Source: Actinomycetota bacterium
Lineage (GTDB): Bacteria; Actinomycetota; Acidimicrobiia; Acidimicrobiales; Ilumatobacteraceae
Direction: 5' to 3'
DNA length: 40,557 nt
NCBI GenBank assembly: GCA_009703055.1
Contig: WLGW01000009.1
Location: forward strand, 1 to 40,557
In this document: positions 1 to 8,908 of the stretch, piece by piece
Layout of the letters: each line of letters opens with the position of its first letter
Numbering within the stretch: position 1 is the first letter of the stretch
Made by a program: the position numbers and the translations under genes
Notes under the pieces: generated by a model
The model's database searches: none
Seen by the model: the letters and a program-made list of their open reading frames with translations, nothing else
What the model was told of the DNA's origin: nothing

Positions 1-48
1 AGGTTGGAAGCGTGCGATTGCCCTTGTACGGTAAGGGTCTAACTACGA

Positions 49-125
<77 letters not shown>

Positions 126-165
126 GTAGTGGATGTCAGCAATGACATTGCACTTCTACATTTCT

Positions 166-200
166 AAAACCCTCGGCCTCCACGGGTCGGGGGTTTTGGT
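166..200 (+). terminator. Rho-independent terminator after tRNA-fMet
   Basis: An AAAACCC...GGGTTTT inverted repeat with a GC-rich interior is followed by GGTTTTC. It lies 40 nt after the tRNA 3' end and before the next gene, as expected for a terminator of the tRNA transcript. The stem is imperfect in the middle. Confidence 0.75.
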
Positions 201-305
201 TTTCTCGGGCAAAGTTCACATTCGTTGGGTTACTTCAACTGAGCCCATAAATGGCTGTACCTGCTCTAATTGTGAGTCCCCAAATTTTGATCGATTGAGC
301 GCATT

Positions 306-1463
306 ATGAGTATTCGAGGCGCGGCCTATATCGCCGGCATTTATGAACACCCAGGACGAGACCTTCCTGACCTGACCGTGTGGGATATTCACATCGATGT
401 TGCACTTGGTGCACTCGCTGATGCCGGCCTTGGCATGGAAGACGTTGACGCGTTGTTCTGTGATGGCACTGCCGGCTTTGGAGTTCTGACCCTCGCTGAT
501 TACTTCAACATCAGCCCCTCTTATGTGGACAGCACAGAGACCGGTGGTTCGTCGTATCTTGCTCATGTTGGTCACGCAGCAGCGGCCATTGCAGCAGGGA
601 AGTGCAACGTTGCATTGGTGACTCTCGCTGGGAAGCCGAAGAGCGGTTGGCAAGGTCCATCCTTCACCCCAGGACCAGAATCTGCATTTGAGCAGGTGTG
701 GGGAATGATGGGCGCGCCACATTCCTATGCGCTTGCAGCACAGCGTCACATGTATGAATTCGGCACCACGTCTGCACAGCTTGCAGAGATCAAAGTGGCT
801 GCGAGTATTCACGCACAGTACAACCCCAATGCATTCCTGCAAAAGGTTGTCACGGTGGAAGAAGTCGTGAATTCACCAATGGTTGCCGACCCATTGCATC
901 GTCTCGATTGTTGCGTTGTCACCGATGGCGGTGGCGCACTCGTGATTGTGTCGCCAGAGATTGCCAAGAAGCTCGGCAAGACCAACGCAAAAATTCTTGG
1001 CCATGGCGAAGCGGTAAAACACACCAACAACGGCCGTATTGATCTCACCCATACCGGTGCGGTGTGGTCGGGACCGAAGGCGTTTGCAGAAGCTGGTGTC
1101 ACGGCGAAAGACATCAACTACGCATCGATCTACGACAGCTTCACGATCACGGTGTTGCAAACCATTGAAGATCTTGGTTTCTGTGAAAAGGGGAAGGGCG
1201 GCGCATTTGTTGCCGATGGTGGCCTTGTTGCACCGTTTGGCAAGTTGCCGTTCAACACCGATGGTGGGGGATTGTGCAACAACCATCCTTCGAACCGTGG
1301 TGGCATCACCAAAGTGATCGAGGCAGTTCGGCAGTTGCGCGGTGAAGCACACCCTGCAGTGCAAGTACCGAACCCACAGGTTGCTCTCGCACATGGCACT
1401 GGCGGAAGTCTTGGCTCTCGTCATGGCTCGGTCACTCTTATTCTCGGACAGGAAGACGCATGA
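306..1463 (+). CDS. Thiolase-like protein (SCP-x/Ltp2 type, no active-site Cys)
   Basis: A 385-aa protein of the thiolase superfamily, closest in style to the SCP2/lipid-transfer thiolases annotated as acetyl-CoA acetyltransferases. The nucleophile loop reads STETGGSS (about residues 76-83), so the usual catalytic Cys is absent. The C-terminal glycine-rich segment (GGGLCNNHPSNRGG, and later HGTGGSLGSRHG) and YDSFT (Tyr276) are present. It overlaps the DUF35 gene by 4 bp (ATGA). A Cys-less thiolase paired with a DUF35 protein recalls the Ltp2-ChsH2 retro-aldolase of steroid side-chain degradation. A retro-aldolase or other CoA-thioester carbon-carbon lyase role is therefore inferred; the substrate is unknown. 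Confidence 0.88.
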   Translation: MSIRGAAYIAGIYEHPGRDLPDLTVWDIHIDVALGALADAGLGMEDVDALFCDGTAGFGVLTLADYFNISPSYVDSTETGGSSYLAHVGHAAAAIAAGKCNVALVTLAGKPKSGWQGPSFTPGPESAFEQVWGMMGAPHSYALAAQRHMYEFGTTSAQLAEIKVAASIHAQYNPNAFLQKVVTVEEVVNSPMVADPLHRLDCCVVTDGGGALVIVSPEIAKKLGKTNAKILGHGEAVKHTNNGRIDLTHTGAVWSGPKAFAEAGVTAKDINYASIYDSFTITVLQTIEDLGFCEKGKGGAFVADGGLVAPFGKLPFNTDGGGLCNNHPSNRGGITKVIEAVRQLRGEAHPAVQVPNPQVALAHGTGGSLGSRHGSVTLILGQEDA

Positions 1464-1870
1464 GCACTTTGCCTACCCCCGCCCCAACAGTCACCCAGGC
1501 CAATGCTGCTTTCTGGGCAGCGACTGCAGAAGGTCGCTTTCAGTTGCAGCGATGCAATGAGTGCGACACGGTGTTGTGGTTCCCACGTCGTCATTGCCCA
1601 TCGTGTTGGACAGACAACGTTTCAACGTTTGATGCGAGTGGCAAGGGTGTTGTCTATAGCTTCACCGTCATCCGTAAGGGTGCCATGGCATACAAAGAAT
1701 CCGGTCCATTTGTCATTGCGTACGTAGAGCTTGCAGAAGGCCCGCGCGTGATGACGAACATCGTTAACTGCGATGTGGAGACCGTGAAGGTCGGCATGCC
1801 TGTCGAAGTGGTGTGGCATGACACCGGTCAGGGCAGTGCGTTGTATCGCTTTCGCCCCGTAGCGAACTAG
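1460..1870 (+). CDS. DUF35 OB-fold/zinc-ribbon acyl-CoA-associated protein
   Basis: A 136-aa protein with the DUF35 layout. The N-terminal rubredoxin-like zinc ribbon has CNEC and CPSC pairs (about residues 32-51), followed by an OB-fold beta-barrel (about 60-130). Such proteins bind acyl-CoA thioesters and act as obligate partners of thiolase-like enzymes. The ATG overlaps the stop codon of the upstream thiolase-like gene (ATGA), which implies translational coupling and a stable heteromeric complex. Length and motif spacing are normal for the family. Confidence 0.9.
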   Translation: MSTLPTPAPTVTQANAAFWAATAEGRFQLQRCNECDTVLWFPRRHCPSCWTDNVSTFDASGKGVVYSFTVIRKGAMAYKESGPFVIAYVELAEGPRVMTNIVNCDVETVKVGMPVEVVWHDTGQGSALYRFRPVAN

Positions 1871-2446
1871 TTAGCGACTGGCTTCCAGCTGATACATCGG
1901 TAAGCCATCAACGGGTGTCCATAGCCCCGCACCCACTTGGGTGAAATACGGCTGTAATTGCTTTCGATACCACGCCGCACTGCGCTTGTACACCTGTAAA
2001 TCTGTGCCGCGAGAGTCAACGATGTTCTCGTAATCCCACTTTGTCGGAATCTCGAGATACAGCACGCATCGTGTTGCGGAGGCGAGGTTCTCAATTGCTT
2101 TGATGAACGATGTGTTGTCCAAGTACTGCAACACACTGTGGCAAATCACGAGGTCGTATTTGCCGCGAGGCTTCCACTCTGCGATGTTGCGCAGTTCGTG
2201 ATTCCAGGTCTCGCATGCATGCTCGCTCACATCAATGGAACGAACTGTGATCGCAGGATGATTCGTGTTGTACCAGTCGCGCCACATGCCCATGCCTGCA
2301 CCAACATCAAGAACTGTGGCGACATCCACACCCCACCAAGCACACATGCTGTGAACTGCTGTGGCGAGATGTGCGATGCGTTGCTCGTCATGAGCGCCAT
2401 CTTTGCCGTAGAACCTTTTGTAATAGGCGCGATCAAAACGAGTCAT
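1871..2446 (-). CDS. Class I SAM-dependent methyltransferase
   Basis: A protein of about 191 aa with the SAM-binding motif I VLDVGAGMGMW and an acidic motif (IDVSEHACETW), followed by DLVICHSVLQYL, typical of small-molecule or protein methyltransferases. The start chosen is the ATG encoding MTRFDRAYYKRFY, 10 bp after the end of the upstream methyltransferase gene. The frame stays open further upstream but would overlap that gene. Its stop abuts the DUF35 stop tail-to-tail. The substrate cannot be deduced. Confidence 0.8.
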   Translation of the reverse strand: MTRFDRAYYKRFYGKDGAHDEQRIAHLATAVHSMCAWWGVDVATVLDVGAGMGMWRDWYNTNHPAITVRSIDVSEHACETWNHELRNIAEWKPRGKYDLVICHSVLQYLDNTSFIKAIENLASATRCVLYLEIPTKWDYENIVDSRGTDLQVYKRSAAWYRKQLQPYFTQVGAGLWTPVDGLPMYQLEASR

Positions 2447-2456
2447 TGTGTTAACG

Positions 2457-3245
2457 CTACGACTTAAACCCTGATGCAATCCACACATCAACGCTGACGT
2501 GAGTAACAGGTGCTGCATCTGCCGCTGTTTGCCACACGAGTGGAGTCATGGAAAACAAGTCTTGGGCAGATTCTTCTGTGAGATCTAAATCAAATTGCAG
2601 GCGTTGGGCATTAGTGGCATGTGCCGGCGGTTCATCGCGACGTCGTTCCCGTTCAAGAATGTTTTCGTCACGCTTTGGACGCATCTGATGCAGGTGATGA
2701 GCACCAGGAGTCGCTGTGACCCATTGTCCGCATGGGGCAAGAACTCGCTGAAATTCTTCAAGGGAGTGTGGCGCAAAGATGCTGAACACTGCGTCGCATG
2801 ATTCATTGAGTACGGGAAGGCGAAACGCAGTCCCGACGACAAACTGCGCATCAGGTAGCAGCTTGCTGGCCATCTGTACGCCTCGCTTGGCGATGTCGAG
2901 GCCATATTGATCTGGGGATCTCATGTGCGACAAGTACGAACCCTCACCGCATCCGATATCGAGAACAGCTCCATCAACATCGCCGATTGTGTCGGCGACT
3001 GCTTGTGCGATGGGGTGATATGCACCCGTTGAAAGGAATCGTCGTCGTGCCGCGAGCGAATCCGGTGTGTCGCCTGACACGGTGCCTGCGGAGATTCGTC
3101 CAGCGACAAGGAGATTGAGGTATCCCTCCCGAGCGCGGTCAAAAGAATGACTATTCGGGCATTGAACACCACTTGTTGTCTCGTGAAAAGACAACCCACA
3201 GTGGGGGCATGCAAATACCGAGTGGTATTTCATCGCTTCTGCCAT
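2457..3245 (-). CDS. RlmA-like 23S rRNA (guanine-N1)-methyltransferase
   Basis: A 262-aa protein. An N-terminal zinc-binding region (CPHC at residues 14-17, then CPNSHSFD) is followed by AREGYLNLL and a Rossmann methyltransferase domain with motif I VLDIGCGEGSY. This order (zinc finger, YLNLL segment, SAM domain) is characteristic of RlmA(I)/RlmA(II), which methylate G745 or G748 of 23S rRNA. Actinobacterial members include macrolide-resistance TlrB-type enzymes. It forms a two-gene unit with the next methyltransferase. A start at the second ATG (3233, MKYHS) is possible. Confidence 0.82.
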   Translation of the reverse strand: MAEAMKYHSVFACPHCGLSFHETTSGVQCPNSHSFDRAREGYLNLLVAGRISAGTVSGDTPDSLAARRRFLSTGAYHPIAQAVADTIGDVDGAVLDIGCGEGSYLSHMRSPDQYGLDIAKRGVQMASKLLPDAQFVVGTAFRLPVLNESCDAVFSIFAPHSLEEFQRVLAPCGQWVTATPGAHHLHQMRPKRDENILERERRRDEPPAHATNAQRLQFDLDLTEESAQDLFSMTPLVWQTAADAAPVTHVSVDVWIASGFKS

Positions 3246-3285
3246 CCCTGCAGTCTCGCATTAGGCTGAAGTAAAAGGAGTTGTC

Positions 3286-4302
3286 ATGGCAAACGCTGTG
3301 TTTACGGCAAAAAACACAGCACTCGTGGCATTGGGGTGCGTTGACGCCCCCCTTGAAGTGACCTCTGCCTGGATTGACGAGCAATTGGCTGAAACCTATG
3401 CCGCATGCGGCGCTCGCCCTGGTCTTCTCGAGCACGTCGCAGGCATCAAGAGTCGCCGCTGGTGGCCAGAAGGCACAACGTTCGACCAAGTGGCAGCACT
3501 AGCCGGTCGTGAGGCTCTCAAGAATGCCAATGTGCAGGCCTCAGATATTGATGTTCTGATTAGCACCTCAGTGTGTAAACACCATCTCGAGCCATCATTG
3601 GCCTCTGCAGTTCACCATCAACTCGGTTTGTCGTCTTCTGCAATGAATTTTGATTTGGCAAACGCGTGTCTTGGTTTCATCAATGCGATTTGGATTGCTT
3701 CACAGCTCATTGATTCTGGTCAGGTGCGGTATGTCCTCATCGTTGACGGCGAAGGCAGTCGGTACACCCAGGAAGAGACCATTCGTCGTCTTCAGATGCC
3801 GGGGACTACTGCCGAAGATATTTATGCCGAATTCGCTTCGTTGACATTGGGCTCTGGTGCAGTTGCTGCCGTGCTCGGACCAGCCGATCAGGGTGGCCAC
3901 CGCATTGTGGGCGGTGTGTCGCGTGCAGCAACAGAGCATCACGATTTGTGCATCGGCACTCTTGATCGAATGACAACCGATACACGTGGGTTGCTGGAAA
4001 ACGGTATTGCACTTGCGAATGATTGTTTTGTTGAGGCAGACCAATATGACAAGTGGAAGAACGACATCGACTGGTACATCTTGCATCAAGTCAGCAAAGT
4101 GCATACCGATGGGGTGTGTGCGCAATTAGGAATTGATCTTGCGAAGGTTCCTGTGTCTTTCCCTGAGTTGGGAAACGTTGGCCCCGCTGCAATCCCCCTG
4201 ACGATGGCGAACAATCAACATCTGTTTAAAGATGGCGACAACATTCTGTGTATGGGTATCGGCTCTGGTCTCAACGTCAGTTTTGTTGAACTGCAATGGT
4301 GA
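3286..4302 (+). CDS. oleA: OleA: acyl-CoA head-to-head Claisen condensation enzyme
   Basis: A 338-aa member of the FabH/thiolase superfamily. The nucleophile is Cys128 in FDLANACLGF. The catalytic His is in WYILHQVSKVH and the Asn in ELGNVGPAAIP. The segment SVCKHHLEPSLAS carries the conserved Glu (Glu102) that acts as base in OleA, which separates it from FabH. OleA condenses two long-chain acyl-CoAs to a 2-alkyl-3-ketoacid, the first step of long-chain olefin synthesis. A strong Shine-Dalgarno AAAGGAG lies 5-6 nt before the ATG, and a TAGGCT -10-like hexamer lies 18 nt before it. It is the first gene of oleA-oleBC-oleD, overlapping the next by 7 bp. Confidence 0.93.
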   Translation: MANAVFTAKNTALVALGCVDAPLEVTSAWIDEQLAETYAACGARPGLLEHVAGIKSRRWWPEGTTFDQVAALAGREALKNANVQASDIDVLISTSVCKHHLEPSLASAVHHQLGLSSSAMNFDLANACLGFINAIWIASQLIDSGQVRYVLIVDGEGSRYTQEETIRRLQMPGTTAEDIYAEFASLTLGSGAVAAVLGPADQGGHRIVGGVSRAATEHHDLCIGTLDRMTTDTRGLLENGIALANDCFVEADQYDKWKNDIDWYILHQVSKVHTDGVCAQLGIDLAKVPVSFPELGNVGPAAIPLTMANNQHLFKDGDNILCMGIGSGLNVSFVELQW

Positions 4303-6713
4303 AAAACGTTCGGCAGTTGCCGGGCATCGACCCGACGTGGGTTCGTTCGTACACCATTCATCGAGATGGAAATAGTGAAACCATTGCGGTGCTGGAGGCG
4401 TCTCCAACCACCCCGATACGCGGAACTGTTGTGTGCGTCCATGGCAACCCCACGTGGTCGTACCTATGGAGACAGATCGTTCAAGAACTAGGCCAGGACT
4501 ATCGCGTGATTGCGATTGATCAACTGGGCATGGGTTTTTCGAGTCGCCCGATTGGTGCACGAACATTGGCCCAGCGCATTGAAGACCTTGATGCATTGAT
4601 TGACGCGGCAGATGTTCATGGGCAAGTCACTCTGATTGCTCATGACTGGGGTGGTCCTGTTGCGCTGGGGTGGGCAACGAAGAATAAAAAGCGTGTGGAA
4701 AAACTTGTGTTGTTCAATACCGGAACACACATTCCAACGACAGGTGTGCCAGGTCTCATTCGAGTATCGAATACACCGTTCTTGCGTAATGCCATTTGTT
4801 CCACGTCAAAGGCGTTCCTTGTTGGAGCAGTTGCGCCCACTGGCGGCATTCCTCGCGACATTCGTTCTGCTTATTACGCGCCATATGCCAGTGCGGCTCG
4901 CAGGCGTGCGATTGCTGACTTTGTTGCCGATATTCCTACGACTCCTAGTCATGTCTCCGCCGCAGAACTTCAACGCGTGGCAGAACAAGCGCATGAGATC
5001 AAGGTGCCCACATTGTTGATGTGGGGGACACGCGATTTTGTGTTCCACACAGGTGTTCTTGCAGATATGCAAAAGACATTCCCGCATGCTCACACCATCA
5101 CACTCGACATTGGGCACCTCTCACCAGAGCATCCAGACGCCGCACGATTGGTGCACGAATGGCTGGATAGTGCAGGTGCTCTTTCCGTTGGCGGCCCAGC
5201 GGAAGGCTTTGCAGACCTCAATGCTGCGATGCATCGTCGGGCGTCAACTACGCCGAACAGTGTGGCTGTTTTTGATGCCAAGGAAAAACTCACAACATCG
5301 TGGGCCGACTTGTTGTCGATGGTGCAATCAAGCAGAGGGCATCTTCGACGTGCTGGAGTGAAGTCGGGAGATCGAGTTGCGATTCTGACACCGTTTTCCG
5401 CCCAGACAATTGCCTGCATTTACGCTTGCTGGTCAGAAGGAATTGTGCCGGTTGTTGCAGATCCTGGTTTAGGGATCTCAAATATGCGCCGGGCTTTGCG
5501 AGAGAGCCGCCCGCAGTTTGTTCTCACGGTGCGTGCAACAAGAATTGCGTCGCGTGTCCTGCATCTTGCTCATCGTGCCCAGCGGCTTGACCTCGAAGAA
5601 GTGACGTCAATCAGTGGGCAAAGAGTGACTGAATCTCCTGCTGTGGTTGATTCTCAAGAGGCAGCAGTTCTGTACACCTCGGGAGCAACTGGCCCTGCAA
5701 AAGGTGTGGTCTACACCCACGGGCAACTACGTGCACTGGCACACGCAATTCAGCAGCAGTTTTCAATCACCGATGACGATGGAATCGCAGCGGCGTACAT
5801 TCCATTTGCGTTATACGGTCCTGCATGGGGTGTGCCTGTTGCACTTCCGAAAATCAACGTCGTTGCACCGGGCAAGCTGGCCGCCAAAGATCTTCACGAC
5901 GCACTCAACGGTGTCAACGGAACAATTCTCTTTGCCGCTCCGGCTCCGTTACGCAATGTCATCAAGGATGCAGCAGTTTTCCCCACTGTTCGTTGCATGA
6001 TGTCTGCTGGTGCTCCAGTGAGTGATGCTCTGCTGCATGACGTTGCACACGCGTTTCCTCATGCTGAACTTTTCAGTCCCTACGGAATGACAGAGATGTT
6101 GATTGTGACTGATGGTGTGCGGGCTGAAGCATCACACCATGAAGGAGTATCGGTGGGCCGCCCCTTGCCAGGTGTTGATGTCATGGTCTTGCCATTGGGT
6201 TTCACGTCCGACGATGTGGTTCATCCCGTTGCTGATGGCGTGACCGGAGAAGTGTTTGTGACAGGCCCGTGGCTTTCGGTGGGTTACGACCAGCACTGGC
6301 AACGCAACAGAGATGCCCGCGTGCAGTTCAACTCACGAGAATGGCATCGCACGGGCGATGTAGGCCATGTGAAGAATGGTCTCTTTATTGAGGGTAGAAG
6401 TGCTCATGTTCTTCGAATTGGCGACACAGTTTTGACACCAGTTCCGATTGAACAAGCGGTAGAGAATCTCCTTCCCGATGTCACAGTTGCTGCAGTGACT
6501 GTGCCCGTCGGTTCGTCTTCTGCGCTGGTCGTTGTGTTGTGTGACGGAGAGACAACAGGAGCAGCTGTGCGTCCGATTGAAATGAAGGTGCGCGAAGTGG
6601 CTCCCGATGTAGTCGCGGTGTTGTTTAAGAAGAAACTGCCCGTCGATCGTCGTCACAACTCAAAGATTGATCGCATCGCACTTGGCCAGTGGGCCAATGA
6701 ACAGTTGACCTGA
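4296..6713 (+). CDS. oleBC: OleBC fusion: beta-lactone decarboxylase plus beta-lactone synthetase
   Basis: An 805-aa two-domain protein. Residues 1 to about 300 form an alpha/beta hydrolase of the haloalkane-dehalogenase type. The oxyanion loop is VHGNPTWSYLWR, the nucleophile is Asp117 in IAHDWGG and the catalytic His274 is in GHLSPEHPD. This is the OleB cis-olefin-forming beta-lactone decarboxylase. Residues of about 310-805 form an ANL-superfamily ligase with P-loop YTSGATGPAKG (460-470), YGMTE and a C-terminal Lys near 790 (NSKIDR), that is OleC, which closes the beta-hydroxy acid to a beta-lactone using ATP. Natural OleB-OleC fusions are known in actinobacteria. The gene overlaps oleA by 7 bp and is 2 nt from oleD. 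Confidence 0.93.
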   Translation: MVKNVRQLPGIDPTWVRSYTIHRDGNSETIAVLEASPTTPIRGTVVCVHGNPTWSYLWRQIVQELGQDYRVIAIDQLGMGFSSRPIGARTLAQRIEDLDALIDAADVHGQVTLIAHDWGGPVALGWATKNKKRVEKLVLFNTGTHIPTTGVPGLIRVSNTPFLRNAICSTSKAFLVGAVAPTGGIPRDIRSAYYAPYASAARRRAIADFVADIPTTPSHVSAAELQRVAEQAHEIKVPTLLMWGTRDFVFHTGVLADMQKTFPHAHTITLDIGHLSPEHPDAARLVHEWLDSAGALSVGGPAEGFADLNAAMHRRASTTPNSVAVFDAKEKLTTSWADLLSMVQSSRGHLRRAGVKSGDRVAILTPFSAQTIACIYACWSEGIVPVVADPGLGISNMRRALRESRPQFVLTVRATRIASRVLHLAHRAQRLDLEEVTSISGQRVTESPAVVDSQEAAVLYTSGATGPAKGVVYTHGQLRALAHAIQQQFSITDDDGIAAAYIPFALYGPAWGVPVALPKINVVAPGKLAAKDLHDALNGVNGTILFAAPAPLRNVIKDAAVFPTVRCMMSAGAPVSDALLHDVAHAFPHAELFSPYGMTEMLIVTDGVRAEASHHEGVSVGRPLPGVDVMVLPLGFTSDDVVHPVADGVTGEVFVTGPWLSVGYDQHWQRNRDARVQFNSREWHRTGDVGHVKNGLFIEGRSAHVLRIGDTVLTPVPIEQAVENLLPDVTVAAVTVPVGSSSALVVVLCDGETTGAAVRPIEMKVREVAPDVVAVLFKKKLPVDRRHNSKIDRIALGQWANEQLT

Positions 6714-6715
6714 AA

Positions 6716-7687
6716 ATGAAAGTTCTTGTCACGGGCGCCACCTCAATGATCGGCAGAAAAACTGCTGAAGAGCTGCTTCGTCGTGGGCATGATGTCCAGA
6801 TTCTTCAGCGTGGATCTTCTGATCTGGAAGTCCCCATTTTTCGTGGGGATATTCGTGATGCAGATGCAGTGCAGAAAGCAGTGAGCGGCTGTGACGTTGT
6901 GATTCACGCTGCAGCAAAGGTCGGAATCGTGGGTCGCATCTCTGAGTTTCGTGACATCAATGTTGTGGGAACACAGCACGTGATGAGTGCTGCTGTTGCT
7001 GCCGGTGCTCGGGGCGTTGTGTATGTGTCGTCTCCCTCTGTTTCGTACAGCACGACGCCTGTTCTCGGAGCTGTTTCACCACCTGCACGTGATGACGTGT
7101 TGGGTCATTACTCTCAGACAAAGTCTGTTGCAGAGCGTGCGGTGCTAGCGGATACGCGCATTGCAGCAGTTGCTCTTCGACCGCATTTGGTATGGGGACC
7201 AGGAGATACGCAACTTGTAGGCCGAATTGTGGAGCGGGCGCGACAGCGCCGCCTTGCATTGGTCAACAATGGTGAAGCAGTTGTTGATTCGACGTACATC
7301 GACAACGTTTCTGATGCGTTAGCCGCAGCTGCAGAGCGTGTGGGTGTGCAAGAGAACCTCAGTGGCCGTGCTTTGGTTGTCAGCAATGGTGAGCCTCGCA
7401 CGGTGGCAAGTTTGGTGCAGTCGATTTGTTCTGCTGCCAATGTTTCCTATGCACCACGAAACATTGGCTTGGGCGCTGCAGTGCGATTGGGAAAGGTGAT
7501 TGAGGCTGTGTACAAATTGCGGCCGCATTCAGAGCCACCTCTCACCGCATTCACCGCGTATCAATTGGGTATCTCGCATTGGTTTGACATCACTGAAACA
7601 AAGGAACTGCTGCAGTGGTCTCCACGGATCAGCCTTGATGAAGGCTTCGCACTACTTGCGCAGTCTTTTGCATCGCCTACGGAGTAG
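6716..7687 (+). CDS. oleD: OleD: 2-alkyl-3-ketoacyl reductase
   Basis: A 323-aa extended short-chain dehydrogenase of the 3beta-HSD/epimerase type. The nucleotide-binding motif is GATSMIG (residues 7-13) and the catalytic pair Tyr132/Lys136 is in HYSQTK. OleD reduces the OleA beta-keto acid to the beta-hydroxy acid used by OleC, with NADPH. It starts 2 nt after oleBC, so the operon encodes the complete olefin route. It was assigned as OleD rather than a generic epimerase because of this context. Confidence 0.93.
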   Translation: MKVLVTGATSMIGRKTAEELLRRGHDVQILQRGSSDLEVPIFRGDIRDADAVQKAVSGCDVVIHAAAKVGIVGRISEFRDINVVGTQHVMSAAVAAGARGVVYVSSPSVSYSTTPVLGAVSPPARDDVLGHYSQTKSVAERAVLADTRIAAVALRPHLVWGPGDTQLVGRIVERARQRRLALVNNGEAVVDSTYIDNVSDALAAAAERVGVQENLSGRALVVSNGEPRTVASLVQSICSAANVSYAPRNIGLGAAVRLGKVIEAVYKLRPHSEPPLTAFTAYQLGISHWFDITETKELLQWSPRISLDEGFALLAQSFASPTE

Positions 7688-7699
7688 ACAGAGAGGTCG

Positions 7700-8104
7700 T
7701 TAGCCGATCTGAAGAAATTCCACCAAGTTGCCATCGGGATCTTCAACGATGGAAATGGTGACTCCCGAGCGAATGGCGGTGGGAGGAACTTGCACCTTAT
7801 GGCCAGCGTCTTTACACGCTTGTGTGATTTCTTCCAGGTTGCTGACCGAGATGGTGAAGTAGCGGTACCCACAAGCTGCCGTGATCGGTCCACCGACTGG
7901 ATGTGCTGGTGATGGGTCGGTGCTGACGAGCTTGATGGTGGTGGTGCCACACAACAATCGATGCATGTTCCCGCCTCCAGGCATTGGCATTGTGCCTTGC
8001 AGTTCGAATCCCAAGAGATCCTTGTAGAACGCCAGTGAGTTTTCGATGTTGCACACCACGATTCCGAGATCGATGGAGTCTTTGGTTACCTGTGCCTTGG
8101 TCAT
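7700..8104 (-). CDS. VOC superfamily (glyoxalase/dioxygenase-fold) protein
   Basis: A 134-aa single-domain VOC protein with two beta-alpha-beta-beta-beta modules. The first starts IDLGIVVCNIENSLAFYKDLLGF and the second ends EDPDGNLVEFLQIG, with the usual C-terminal metal-ligand Glu. Several positions that are His in metal-dependent VOC enzymes are not obvious, so the activity (isomerase, lyase, binding protein) is open. It is convergent with oleD and divergent from the PAP2 gene. A TATGGT hexamer sits 6 nt before the start codon, consistent with a leaderless transcript. Confidence 0.85.
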   Translation of the reverse strand: MTKAQVTKDSIDLGIVVCNIENSLAFYKDLLGFELQGTMPMPGGGNMHRLLCGTTTIKLVSTDPSPAHPVGGPITAACGYRYFTISVSNLEEITQACKDAGHKVQVPPTAIRSGVTISIVEDPDGNLVEFLQIG

Positions 8105-8110
8105 ACGGTC

Positions 8111-8116
8111 ACCATA
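8111..8116 (-). promoter_or_regulatory. Candidate leaderless -10 (TATGGT) of the VOC gene
   Basis: On the minus strand TATGGT is followed by GACCGT (6 nt) and then the ATG. This matches the TAnnnT plus 6-9 nt pattern seen before ten other genes in the window. Confidence 0.5.
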
Positions 8117-8194
8117 GTTGCCATTCGTTGCCCTATTTGCCGTCGAGATGAGAGTGACACATCGGAAGGCACGACAGAAGGCAAAATAGACGGG

Positions 8195-8908
8195 ATGACG
8201 ACGACGCGACGCTTTGTGGGCACTGTGGTGGCGATGACTGTCCTCATCGCATTGTTATCAGTGATGGTCATCATGCAGCGCGGTTACGTGCATGAGATTT
8301 ACGTGCTTCCTCAATCAGACGGTCGAACTTGGTTTGAGTGGTTCGACTGGTATTCCATCCGCCTTGCTCGTCGCCTTGTTGAGGACAAGTCATTTTTTGA
8401 AGCAACCGCACTTCTGGGACTTCGAGGACTAATTCTGACTTTCTGTGTGCCGATACTTGCGCTCGTTGCATGGCGACGGAGAACGTGGGCACCAATAGTC
8501 GGGTTTGTCATTGTTCTTCTCTTTGAAACTGGTCTTGCTGGTTCTATGAAAATGGCAATGGGTCGACAATTTCCATGGGAGTCATGGCCACGTATGGGTG
8601 CGTTGGAATCTGGGGAACTTGCGTTTCCTTCCGGTCATGCAACGAATGTGGTGGCGCTACTCGGATACATGGCGTGGTACTTCACCAAGGCGGGCTCGAT
8701 CATGCGCAAGGTTGCGTGGGGTCTGGTAGCTACGGCATCAATCATTGTCAGTGTTTCGTCATGGTTGATCCGAACACATTGGCCAACCGACCTAGCCGCA
8801 GGAACTGCGTATGGCGTGATTGCTCTTGTGACGGTGATTGCGTTGTACAACGCGGCAGGACTTAATCCTTCGGCCACTGCTCAGCATTCGCCAACAACTC
8901 GTCCCTGA
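8195..8908 (+). CDS. PAP2-family membrane phosphatase
   Basis: A 237-aa integral membrane protein with about six hydrophobic segments and the three PAP2 signature motifs: KMAMGRQFP (C1-like), PSGHAT (C2, catalytic His) and SWLIRTHWPTD (C3, the second His and Asp). PAP2 enzymes dephosphorylate phosphatidic acid, prenyl diphosphates or PGP at the membrane. The lipid substrate is unknown. Its last 47 bp overlap the 3' end of the convergent CoA-transferase gene. The start ATG is preceded by CAAAATAGACGGG, which has no good Shine-Dalgarno site. Confidence 0.9.
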   Translation: MTTTRRFVGTVVAMTVLIALLSVMVIMQRGYVHEIYVLPQSDGRTWFEWFDWYSIRLARRLVEDKSFFEATALLGLRGLILTFCVPILALVAWRRRTWAPIVGFVIVLLFETGLAGSMKMAMGRQFPWESWPRMGALESGELAFPSGHATNVVALLGYMAWYFTKAGSIMRKVAWGLVATASIIVSVSSWLIRTHWPTDLAAGTAYGVIALVTVIALYNAAGLNPSATAQHSPTTRP

